From Larix sibirica (Eukaryota > Streptophyta > Pinopsida > Pinales > Pinaceae), in the NCBI GenBank assembly GCA_004151065.3, contig NWUY0300002350.1, forward strand, positions 42,882 to 58,036: a DNA stretch of 15,155 nucleotides, written 5' to 3'. A program made the position numbers and the translations under genes. The notes beneath the pieces are model-generated. The model was not told the origin of the DNA and ran no database searches. It saw only the letters and a list, made by a program, of their open reading frames with translations. This document shows positions 1-8,035 of this stretch, piece by piece; the stretch's first letter is position 1, and every line of letters begins with the position of its first letter.

Positions 1-732
1 CTCAAACCGCTTGAGATCTCAGGGCATCCAGAGGGAGTAGTGATCTCTGGATAAATTAACAACAATTGCCCAAGTAACAAGTTCTGGTGGAGGAATACAC
101 AAGTTGTAACCAATCAAGGTAAGAATTTCAAGATTACTTAGTACATTATTGTATTGTAAAAAATCAACTATTGCATCAATATTGTATTAAGTTTAAGCAT
201 GAACTTGCAGGATTGTTTGGGTGCTATATAATTTGGATCTTTTTGAGAAGTAGTGATTATGTTTTTCTAGAATCGGTGAATGTGCTATTTGTAGTATGCA
301 GATGAAAGAAAGGGAATTTGAACTGGGGGAAATATAGCATAGTTGACTACTTCAATGGATTGTTATGAGATGTTGTTAGTAGGAATTAAATCCCTTTTAG
401 CAGACAATGATAGAAGAGTGCCAAAATTTTGTGCTGGGATTTGAAAAATAAGCATAGAAGCGTTTCCGGCTTTTGTCAAAATTTATTCAAGTATTGATCA
501 ATAAGCATTCTTTGTTGTAAAATCCCTTGTTGGTTTCTTGTTGTGCTAAGATTCATATCTGATTTCCAATCCTTTCCTTGCAGAATTGAACAGTCAATAT
601 GTGGTCTGTGTAATATAGATTATTGCATGTTTTTTATCTTTGTTTTTTGACAGCATAACTTTTTTTGTCTATTAACAGATTTCATTTTCCTCCCTGTGCA
701 CTTAAATCCTCAGTTGATTCTCATGGCTGCAG
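1..732. other. Host-like non-coding sequence upstream of the dioxygenase exon
   Basis: This stretch has no coding frame that I can support. A consensus-like splice donor (CAAG|GTAAGA) occurs with its GT at 119-120, so 1-118 could be the end of an exon. All three forward frames of 1-118 contain stops, so if it is an exon it would have to be untranslated. The rest is T-rich, intron-like DNA. Several pyrimidine-rich acceptor candidates (AG at 677-678, 712-713 and 731-732) precede the recognisable exon. The one at 731-732 fits the protein reading frame best. Confidence 0.4.
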
Positions 733-857
733 GTTTTCATGTGGATGATTCAGAGGTCACATTAAATGTTTGCCTTGGGAAAAAATTTACTGGTGGTGGT
801 CTTTTTTTTCGTGGTGTACGTTGTGACGCGCATGTCAATGTAGATGCCCGCCCAGAG
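733..857 (+). CDS. Single exon of a 2-oxoglutarate/Fe(II)-dependent dioxygenase (prolyl-4-hydroxylase-like domain)
   Basis: The frame reads FHVDDSEVTLNVCLGKKF, then TGG-GLFFRGVRCDAHVN, ending in PE. This closely resembles the plant 2OG-Fe(II) oxygenase family typified by Arabidopsis At1g22950/At3g18210, as I remember those proteins. The iron-binding HxD motif is present: His at 738-740 and Asp at 744-746. The distal iron-binding His and the 2OG-binding Arg of the family lie further along the protein and are not found here. The exon is bounded by an acceptor AG at 731-732 (splitting a Gly codon) and by a donor GTAAGA starting at 858, directly after the PE codons (phase 0). The frame stays open past the donor to 920, but the residues stop resembling the family, which supports splicing there. 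No neighbouring exons can be recognised, so the flanking introns are long, or the gene is broken, or this is a stranded fragment. Family assignment is strong; functionality is unknown. Confidence 0.8.
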
Positions 858-2413
858 GTAAGAATTCAAAAAGGGAATATTCAAATTCCAAGGGTGTTGT
901 GTGCAACTTTATCCATCTAATGGTGGGAGTTGATCTCATTTGCTTCTTAGATAAGATAAGAATCATAAGATAATTATTACTACAAGTCATATTGCTTCTT
1001 AGAGATGCTTAATTTGCATGATTAGTACAAGCCATAATTTTTGGGGTGTTATCTTCCTTTGTTGGTGGATGTCTGTGTGCATGTTTTGTTGGCTATGCAT
1101 TTGTGATGTTTCTACTGCTTTGGGGCAAGGACATTTAAACACAATTGCAACTATATAAGCATTAGCAATTCTCAATGCTATAGTTACTAGTTCATTTGAT
1201 TATTTTATCGCTCAAGGTTAAGGGATGCCATGGATTGGTTTAGAGCAAATATCTTCATTGAGAGCCTCTTGGTTTAGTGATCTCTTTGGCTGTTCCTAGA
1301 AACAAAAAAAATCCAGTTTTTGCCAATCATTTCAACCAACATGTACATTGTATACATTCTCTGGTTGGTTAAGCTGTGAACAGTCCATTATCTACACCAA
1401 TTTACTGTTCTTAAAAAAATATTATGTAAAGAAAATTGTGTTAATGCATCTGTCTTTATTGGCTTGTTTCTTTGATTCCAGAGGATGATGATTTTCTGTC
1501 TTTGTCACTATCTTTGGGATACCCTGGAGGATAAATATTTTCACTATAGGGTTTTGATATTAGTGTTGATTTCATTTATGGAAACTATGTTCATTGGTAG
1601 TGTGTGCTTAAATGTCCTATCTGTGTTTGTGAGATTACTCTGGAGTTGTCTTTCAGATGTTGCATTCTTAAGCTTTAAGCCTTATTATCTATCTTGTTTG
1701 TGAAGTATATGCATGAAAGTTAATGAATTCTTCACTGTCATGTCTGAAGAGCGGGGGCAAAAGTTTCTAAGTTGTGTATGTGCCCCTCAAAATAACCAAG
1801 AGTACTTTGGTTGTGACCTTAGGCCTATGATTTGCATAATCTCAATATATATTTCAAATATCTGGACTCTCTAGGTTCATCAAATGTTAGTCCTTGATAT
1901 AGATTTAGACTTTAGGGGTGCATCTTCATTATATCCAGGTTTCATAGAGAAGTTTTATATTAAGGATGTCTATTGGAGTGCCTAGTGGACAAAGGGGGTT
2001 GGTAGCTATGTCTTTTTTGTTTTTCTTGCTGCTTATGTAATCACAAGGGACTCCAATAAATATAGTTTAGATTGCCATGCCCAAGTTTAAAATTGATTGG
2101 AGATCCATCTATAACTATGTTGAGATTTCTTGCTGCTACAAATGCGTGCTTGTTGTCAATGTGTGGGCTTAGCATAATTTTTGGTATTGAAGATAATACT
2201 TGAAGAAATAGTCTCATAACCAACCTAGTTCTTGCCATCGTAGCAAAATTGCAGAAGTTCAATATCTTGGATTCACAAAAAGGATAAAGAAGCATTAAGA
2301 AGGCACCAAAAGGAGGTGTGTGCCTAAGAATGTGATATAGAAGCAGAAATGTTTTTTTTTTCTTAATATTAAGAAGAATAAACTGACTAAAGTTCAAAAT
2401 CATAATATAGGAG
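858..2413. other. Probable intron of the dioxygenase gene, non-coding
   Basis: This AT-rich, T-biased sequence follows a good donor site and has no reading frame with family resemblance. A good acceptor-like sequence (TTTCTTTGATTCCAG) ends near 1481 and is followed by an open frame to 1703. Its translation does not match the expected continuation of the dioxygenase, so I do not call an exon. The only structured item is the small flanked insertion at 940-1003. Confidence 0.45.
940..1003 (-). mobile_element. 40-bp insertion with 12-bp direct repeats, tail of a LINE-like element
   Basis: The 12-mer TTGCTTCTTAGA occurs at 940-951 and again at 992-1003, flanking 40 bp (952-991). Read on the minus strand, the insert ends in TTATC-type repeats after TAATAATTATCTTAT. 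The minus-strand end of the larger insert at 3056-3352 is closely similar, and it also abuts CTTAG. I infer an extremely 5'-truncated non-LTR retrotransposon insertion with its target-site duplication. Filler DNA at a repaired break is the alternative. Confidence 0.5.
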
Positions 2414-2424
2414 TTGAGGTACTT
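2414..2424. repeat. Target-site duplication of the SINE, left copy
   Basis: TTGAGGTACTT here is repeated exactly at 2650-2660. The two copies bracket the tRNA-derived element, as expected for target-primed insertion of a SINE. Confidence 0.8.
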
Positions 2425-2649
2425 TTTCCAAGGGAATTCTCATGGTCAAACTATTGGGCACTTCGTTGCATTTGTGGATGGTACCCAGTGCAAGCTTGTC
2501 GGCATTATTTATGACACTTGACCTAGCACGGACATTGAATGCGGTTGGCAGCAAAGGCAGCTATCTCCAGGAATTGACCCCGAGACTGGAGAATTGACCC
2601 CAAGAGCTCAAAGCACTCAACTATTTGAGCTAGCCCATCAAGCTAAGAC
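2425..2649 (-). mobile_element. tRNA-derived SINE with duplicated box B
   Basis: On the minus strand the element starts next to its right target duplication. It carries an RNA polymerase III box A-like sequence (TAGCTCAAATAG, starting at 2632), followed by box B-like sequences GGTCAATTC ending at 2591 and at 2571. The order, spacing (33 and 53 bases) and resemblance to TRGCNNARYNGG and GGTTCGANTCC support a tRNA-derived promoter head. The remaining ~140 bp would be the SINE body, ending at an A-rich GGAAA next to the left duplication. The body is 225 bp, a normal size for plant SINEs. Box B lies in a 20-bp tandem duplication (2571-2590 and 2591-2610, same first ten bases). A perfect 11-bp target duplication flanks the element. 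It resembles the Au-type plant SINE layout, but I cannot assign the family without a database. Confidence 0.75.
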
Positions 2650-2660
2650 TTGAGGTACTT
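2650..2660. repeat. Target-site duplication of the SINE, right copy
   Basis: This is an exact copy of the 11-mer at 2414-2424. In SINE orientation it lies immediately 5' of the tRNA-like head. Confidence 0.8.
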
Positions 2661-2782
2661 AGATAAAAGGAATTCATTTAATTTGTGTTGTCTTCCCAAA
2701 CAATAAGTGTGAATGAGTTACTCATGCAGAATGATCAACCAGTTTTGAAGGTAACCTCTTAAATTTACCAAGAGGTGAATAC
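2661..2782. other. Junction region between SINE flank and element A
   Basis: There is no recognisable coding here. Element A reverse transcriptase homology becomes clear only at 2783, though a few codons upstream (from about 2760) may belong to it. The 5' LTR, gag and protease of element A are absent from the window, so the left end of A is truncated somewhere in this interval. Confidence 0.4.
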
Positions 2783-3055
2783 TTTTCAAAGCTGGACATG
2801 AGATCGGGGTACTATCAGATTTGAGTGAGGTTAGAAGATGTTGCAAAGGCCACCTTCTGAACCCATGAAGGTCACATTTAATTCAAGGTGATTCCATTTG
2901 GTTTAACTAATGCTCCTACTTTTCAAGCAACTATGAATGAACTTTTTCATCCTTACCTAAGGAAGTTCGTGCTATTCTTTTTTGATGATATTCTTATATA
3001 TAGTTAAACACGGAAGGAGCATCTTAAACACCTGGAATAGGGATCTCCCTCTTAG
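2783..3055 (+). pseudogene. pol: Ty3/gypsy reverse transcriptase, N-terminal and palm part (element A)
   Basis: One frame gives FSKLDMRSGYYQI, then after stops [18 protein letters not shown], and the catalytic FFDDILIYS with the paired Asp codons at 2984-2989. These are the conserved blocks of plant Ty3/gypsy reverse transcriptase. In-frame stops occur at 2822, 2858, 2879, 3005, 3038 and 3053. Several sit where related elements have Arg or Gln, consistent with CGA or CAG becoming TGA or TAG. One residue is missing between AP and TFQ. The domain is cut off at 3055 by the LINE-like insertion. Confidence 0.9.
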
Positions 3056-3352
3056 ATAAGATAAGATAAGATAATTTTATTAATGTCCAACAAATGACCA
3101 CAAAAGTAGGTCAATGGGACTGTGCTATACTATGATAACAATACAAAGTGGGATCGTAAAAGTGGCTCCTCTAAAAAGCCAGAAGCATAACTCAAACCAA
3201 ACCCTAGCTATATAAATGGAGAGCCGATTTCAGAGAAGAAGATACATGGAGAGTTATGAAGAGAGTTGATCCAAGAAAGGAAATTGTATAAAGGGAGTGG
3301 ATTTGAGAGTTGTGATGCAAAAATGGTGAAATTGACATTGTCATGGGCCAAA
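3056..3352 (-). mobile_element. LINE-like 3' end with (TTATC)n tail inserted in element A
   Basis: This ~300-bp block separates two co-linear pieces of element A reverse transcriptase. On the minus strand it begins with a short open frame ending at about 3208 (no recognised domain). A 3' UTR-like stretch containing ATTAATAAAATTATC follows, then four TTATC-type repeats at the junction. This is the layout of a 5'-truncated non-LTR retrotransposon. The right boundary is approximate, placed from where the host reverse transcriptase frame resumes. No clear target duplication is visible, perhaps because of decay. The tail resembles that at 952-991. Confidence 0.55.
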
Positions 3353-3364
3353 GGAAGCATTGGG

Positions 3365-3460
3365 AAAAAATCAATTTTATGCAAAAATGTCAGTGCACCT
3401 TTAGCAAGGAAGAAGTAGAATACCTCGACCATGTCATGTCCAAAGAAGGGGTTAAGATAG
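3365..3460 (+). pseudogene. pol: Ty3/gypsy reverse transcriptase, thumb part (element A)
   Basis: The frame starting at 3369 reads NQFYAKMS. After a loss of two bases it continues from 3394 as CTFSKEEVEYLDHVMSKEG and VKI. This corresponds to the conserved segment just after the YxDD palm in Ty3/gypsy reverse transcriptases. The frame stops abruptly at 3460, where the LTR of element B starts with TGTTAG. It resumes at 9448 with VDPSKIQAI, the residues expected next. Confidence 0.88.
3456..3460. repeat. Target-site duplication of element B, left copy (diverged)
   Basis: GATAG here pairs with AGTAG at 9447-9451. Both are one change from GGTAG, which would encode the GTA-G of the Val-Asp codons expected in reverse transcriptase. 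So a 5-bp duplication, since mutated, is the best reading. Confidence 0.5.
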
Positions 3461-4936
3461 TGTTAGCACTAATTTCTGCACCTTTAATAACTAGCTAGAT
3501 TCCTGAAAATTAGGGATGGAAATCAGTACAACTTATAGGAAAATTCACCCATTTGTCATGATGAATCTCCTCTTCGTTTGAGTTGGTGCATGCCAACCCT
3601 GCGAGGGTGTCCCTAGTCTTTGTATATTAATGTCCATCCTATAAACCTGCAATAAAAACCAATATAACAACAACACATGATGATCTTTGGCTTGCGATTA
3701 AGCTACCAAAGAGATAAAAAAATTGCTTTTTGAGTTTTTGTGATGGAAATTTCTGCATGCAATAATTTTAAATGTAAATGACTGGGAGAAAAATGCTTTA
3801 AATGATAACTAATTATCAAAGTAAAGGCCTATTACTTCTAAAATTCCATACACGAATACATCATTGCACCAACGAATAAAAAAGCTAGAAGATTAACATA
3901 GTCACACTGTCACACTTTGCTTTGCATTAATCCAAAGGTCGAATACACCATAGAGATAGGGACAATGCTGATTCAGTGACGATCCCTGCACAAAAATAAA
4001 GAAGTCGAGAGAGAAATGAAGAAGAATGGAAGAGAAATATGTCGTTGCTGCTAAGAAGAAATTCCTACATCTTTCTCTCCTCAAACCTCACTAAATAGCT
4101 TGGCCTAGAGGCCCTCATGCGCTTCCCACTGATTGATTTGACATGCATTGAGGGAGCTCCTCTCCAAATGAGACTGAAGATGAGAGAATGCAACCCCCTT
4201 TTGCTGGAGTTCATTTGTGTCTCGTGTGCAAGTAAAGTGCCCAGTTGAATAGAATTCGTCCTCCTGCGCTTCACCCCCGACTTCATGCACTTCACCCTGT
4301 TTGAATGGCTCAGTTAGGTGGATGAGCTCTAAGTTAAGTGGAGCAAATCTCATGCATGGATCTTGTTCAAGTTTAGTTCACCCTAGTCACTCGCATGCTC
4401 TCTAATTTTGCCACTTGTCACAACAGGAGACCACCACATGGTGCACATGCATTGATGCCACATGTGGCACTTGTATTAATGCCACATGTTAAGCATGCAT
4501 GGTTCACAACTAAAAAATAGGGGATAGTTTTCATGTCCATGCATGTCTATGCATGTGCCATGCAACACCATGCAACTCAAACCCTAACTATTAAAAATAG
4601 AATAATCTTGCAAGTCATCCAGAAAAAGCTTACTGGAATTGTGAACTTGTAAGGATGTCGAAAATATGATCTTCTCTTTTGTTTGGACCTTTGATCTCTA
4701 TCACCTAAAAAATAGGAAATTGCAAAAAATAGACATCTCCAATACGAACGAAAACCATGGAAATGTCTTTGACTCTAAACTTGGATCGTATCAGTGAATC
4801 AACTTGTCTCTAAACCCTGTGGGAATCAACCTTTGACCTATGAAAATTGTCTCTCTGGAACAAGTATGAATACTAGCTTAAAGGAATGTGTTAGCCCTTA
4901 ACCTTCCAGATTGCCAAGGGGCTCTTGGTGTTAATA
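3461..4936 (-). repeat. 3' LTR of element B (minus-strand sense)
   Basis: This is the 1,476-bp left LTR copy. It aligns along its full length with 8036-9446, from TGTTAGCACTAATTTCTGC to CCAGATTGCCAAGG and on to the terminal TTAATA (TTAACA in the other copy). By eye the two differ at roughly 10-15 percent of positions plus small indels, so the insertion is old. This copy has a local 'CACACTGTCACAC' expansion that the other lacks. Short open frames inside it (for example 4065-4353 on the minus strand) are not convincing proteins. It also contains a cluster of CATGCA motifs. Confidence 0.9.
4430..4570. promoter_or_regulatory. Cluster of CATGCA (RY-type) motifs and a 14-bp palindrome in the LTR
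   Basis: Within about 140 bp there are repeated GCATG/CATGCA words, and a perfect palindrome TGCCACATGTGGCA at 4456-4469 with an E-box core CACATGTG. CATGCA is the RY element bound by plant B3 factors (ABI3/FUS3 type). The corresponding part of the right LTR keeps most CATGCA words but has lost the exact palindrome. A role in LTR transcription is inference. Confidence 0.35.
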
Positions 4937-7050
4937 ATGGCGACTCGTGGATCTCCTTGCGGGATGTCGAGAACCTCGGGATCTTTGTACTTTGCAACTC
5001 TAAAAATATAATCATTGTATCTCTGGCTTGTAGATTAGTGATGGTTGTCCTATGGGTTATGGAGTCAAATGTGTGGTCCTTTGTTGATCAGAAAAATAAA
5101 GGAACATAACCACATACATGTTGCAATTGCAACCTATAACTACCAAAATGTACGATACCCCTTGCTAGAAAATGAGTTGAAGTTGACATGCAAGGGAAAA
5201 CCACCACCCAGTCAGATGTAATGATGTAAACACCTGACAAGCACGAGACACCCACCAATAAGGATAATGGGTTCCAACTTTCCAAGTTATGAGCACAACC
5301 TATCAGTGTGAAAGATGTTCTGGAGTCGAACACTGAAAAAGCCCATCTAATCAGGACTCAATGATGATCAATCCTGTCAGGTGCGAAATGATTACCAATG
5401 AGGCTAGCGACCATCAAGGTGCTCTAGCTTCTGGATCAATCCCAGATAATGTATCGAAGCCCATGCGGAATGACTTGCTGAGAGGAAGGCAATGATGAAA
5501 ATATCTCCCTCTGCACGAAGCAAAAACATGAGTACAATAATGATGTGGTGCTTGTTATTCAATTTTTGTAGTGACCCAAACAAGTGATCCTATCCAGGAC
5601 AATAGAGATGACGGTCACCGAGACTATGATACTCAAGAAAGACTATCCCCTAAGGTTGATATAGGTTGTCACTCCGGATAGTTTTCCTCTCTCTTTGGGT
5701 TTCTTAATTCACTCAAGGTGAACTAAACTAGCCAGGGAGGTGCCCCGAGTTGGACTTAGATGCCCAACCCCTTTTAGCTATAAGATACTAATAGAGGTTT
5801 AACAAGTCAGAAATGAGTACCCTGTACAACGACTCCTAGATCTTGGGAAATGATTACTGAGTATGGTTAGATGGATCTATTAGGGATTTGGCAAGACTCA
5901 GTCAAAACCACCGCTTTCCAGCTGGAGCAAATAGGTTTTGGGACTAGTGCCTGGATTTGAGGGTTCAGATGGAGTCTAAAGATGATGGCTAGGTTTCGAG
6001 AGTTTCTTGAATGCACAACAAAAAATACGCAGATGGCCAAAGGTCGAAATAACTAAGCATGCAAGAGAAATAATTTTTTGAGGGTTTTACTATTAATTTT
6101 TATAGGTGACAAATGGCTTGAGAAGCTATGCTAGATGAGATCTAAGTACTTACTTGGATCTAGATGGTTGATTTGTGTCCTTTCTCAATCTTCAACATCC
6201 TTGAATAGATCCCCAAATCGCTATGATCCCCAAGTCGTCGTGCAAAAACCCCAAGTGATACAATAGTGAGACAAAAATGTATTTACCATGAATCACTTGA
6301 AACTTTGCAAATCGATTTGAGCCAACAAGAATAACGAGAGAGATGGCAATAAAAACAAATGGCAATAGCAATATCTATCTTGATCACAAATAAAACTCCC
6401 TGTCACATGAAGAAGTAAGTCGCCCGAGTTGCCATTGACGCCCCAGTCAATTCGCCCCTCCTCCCATAAGCACAAAAAATTGAAAAGAATTTGCCCAGAT
6501 ATGAAGTATGGTGTTGATCTAGCAATAGAAGGAATTTTGCAAGAAAGAAAAACCATAAACTTCCATCAAGAGACCCAAGAATTTGCACAAAATAAATTTT
6601 CTATTATTTGCTTCCAAGAGCCAGGAGTGCTTTACAAATGTGGGGCTCACTCTTTTATAGCTAAGAGAGGAGCCAAATCCCTAATTGACTTTTTGATGGA
6701 CGATTGAGATTAAAAGATAAAATAAAATGATTAATGGTGGAGATTAAATCTCTCTAATACATGGATCAAGCTGGCAAAGGTCAATCCTAGGTGATGGGGG
6801 CGAGTTACCTCCTAATCCCATGATACAATGATGAATACTCATAAGATATACATGATATAACATCCTAAGGGGCTCAATTCACCCTACGGAAGAAAGTTAC
6901 ACTTATAGATTAGCATTTGAGTTGATACATAAGTCATCACAAGTGGAAGTTGCCCTCCTAGAGAAAAAGACATCCCCCATAGGGAAATGAAGCATGTGGC
7001 ATAATGAAATGATGATATGCCAAGAAAAGTGTCCCATAGCCAAGAAAATT
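4937..7050. other. Unidentified internal sequence of element B
   Basis: About 2.1 kb between the left LTR and the internal LTR fragment. No frame of more than 92 codons occurs and none resembles a retroelement protein. Visible small features are a TGGCGACTC immediately after the LTR (4938-4946), a repeated 'GATCCCCAA(A/G)TCG' at 6208-6220 and 6225-6237, and the palindrome TAAGTACTTA near 6145. It could be non-coding cargo as in large retrotransposon derivatives, or the remains of a different element brought in by recombination. Confidence 0.5.
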
Positions 7051-7514
7051 GTTCCTAGTATTTGTATACTATTGTCCAGCCTATAAACCTGCAATAAAAA
7101 GTTAAAACCAATATAACAGCAACGAATAATGATCTTTAGCTTTTTTTATTAAGCTACCAAAGAGATATAATTTTTTTTTGAGTTTTTGTGGTGGAAATTC
7201 TCACATGCAACAGTTTTAAATGTAAATTAATGGGAGAAAAGTGCTTTAAACGATATCTAATTACCAAAGTAAAGGCCTGTTACTTCTAAAATTCCATACA
7301 CAAATACATCAATTCACCAACAAATAAAAAAGCTAGAAGATTAGCATAGTCAAACTCTGCTTTGCATTAATCTAAAAGGTTGAATACACCATAGAGATAG
7401 TAACAAAGCTGATCCAGTGACAATCCTTGCACAAAAATAAAGAAGCAGAGAGAATTGAAGAAAAATGGAGGATAAATATGTCGTTGCTGCTAAGAAGAAA
7501 TTTTCCTACTCTTT
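7051..7514 (-). repeat. Truncated third LTR copy inside element B
   Basis: This 464-bp stretch aligns with 3609-4074 of the left LTR and with the matching part of the right LTR, in the same orientation. Shared markers include CCTATAAACCTGCAATAAAA, GAGTTTTTGTGGTGGAAATT and GTCGTTGCTGCTAAGAAGAA. Both ends are broken inside the LTR. At the right end it joins directly to the gag-like relic. It shares the CCTATAAACC segment with the left LTR, which the right LTR lacks, but shares other variants with the right LTR. It is therefore a separate copy and not a recent duplicate of either. Confidence 0.88.
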
Positions 7515-7515
7515 G

Positions 7516-7762
7516 GGCAATGTAAAAAGCCTTCCCTATACTTGTTGGGTGCTCATTCCATAAGAGGGAACGGAATTCTGGATCAAAAGGGAAGACATAA
7601 TCCAATACAATATCTTTTTTGATTGATGGATGAATCTTATTCGATGTCTGGGTAAAACAAACATGGAAGGTAGGTATAGTTGCATCTTTTCTCTTCTTTA
7701 TGAGATAAACCCACCGTAAGGGCTTCTTTATCTCGCATCCATTTTATGTACTCAACATCCAT
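7516..7762 (-). pseudogene. gag-like N-terminal relic of element B
   Basis: On the minus strand an ATG at 7762 opens a 41-codon frame (MDVEYIKWMRDKEALTVG...) that stops at 7637-7639. A neighbouring frame then reads DYVFPFDPEFRSLLWNEHP, then TSIGKAFYIAQRVGKF, down to about 7516. The position, 250 bases downstream of the primer binding site, and the second part's similarity in style to the C-terminal end of retrotransposon Gag domains (aromatic-rich, then A..IAQR..KF) suggest gag. I do not recognise a specific family. It is frameshifted and its downstream part is replaced by LTR sequence, so it cannot encode a working capsid protein. Confidence 0.45.
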
Positions 7763-8015
7763 GATCAATTATAACTTTTCCACTAGTGGAGTCAGGGGAG
7801 ACTCAAGTGGTCTACCCTCATGTTCTTGAATAGAATTTAGGGTTCGTTAAGGCCCAAAACCGTGCCTTGTGCATAGTCAAATCATAGAGATCTTCTTATT
7901 TTCCAACTTGATAAGACCCTACAAAAGTGGATTTGCCAAGTGAGATGAAATAAATTATAAAGCAAATAAAGCAAGTCTCACCAATGTCATTATGAATGCT
8001 GAGAATTGACGATGA
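7763..8015 (-). other. Leader region of element B between primer site and gag-like relic
   Basis: This lies between the primer binding site and the first ATG of the gag-like relic in the minus-strand sense. There is no coding frame, and it is moderately AT-rich. Its position and length suit an untranslated leader that would hold the packaging signal. Confidence 0.45.
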
Positions 8016-8033
8016 TCCTCGGCAACGACGCCA
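8016..8033 (-). promoter_or_regulatory. Primer binding site complementary to tRNA-Asp
   Basis: On the minus strand, two bases after the LTR end (TAACA, then AT), the sequence TGGCGTCGTTGCCGAGGA matches 16 of 18 bases of TGGCGCCGTTGCCGGGGA. That sequence is the complement of the 3' end of plant tRNA-Asp(GTC), as I recall it, and is the usual primer of Athila-type elements. Both differences are C to T or G to A changes. The site fixes the element's minus-strand orientation. Confidence 0.85.
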
Positions 8034-8035
8034 AT

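Noticed and set aside
696-920. A 74-codon open frame starting at GTG and running past the dioxygenase exon
   Set aside because: The GTG lies in intron-like sequence before the acceptor. The tail after 857 is intron read past the GTAAGA donor. Only 733-857 resembles the protein family.
1485-1703. Open frame after a good acceptor-like sequence, possible next exon
   Set aside because: Its translation does not match the expected continuation of the dioxygenase in any frame, and it is rich in residues typical of random T-rich DNA.
2041-2403. 120-codon minus-strand open frame
   Set aside because: No recognisable motif, low-complexity hydrophobic start, and no support from neighbouring signals. 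Likely chance in AT-rich DNA.
3902-4353. Three overlapping minus-strand frames inside the left LTR
   Set aside because: The matching positions in the right LTR are broken, and LTRs are not expected to code. Treated as chance frames.
4938-4946. TGGCGACTC as the real primer binding site, making element B plus-stranded
   Set aside because: Only about nine bases resemble a primer site, against 16 of 18 for tRNA-Asp at 8016-8033. The gag-like relic also follows the latter. Kept as a finding, not as an annotation.
6429-6707. 92-codon plus-strand frame in element B
   Set aside because: No domain resemblance and it lies opposite to the element's orientation. Composition gives no protein signal.
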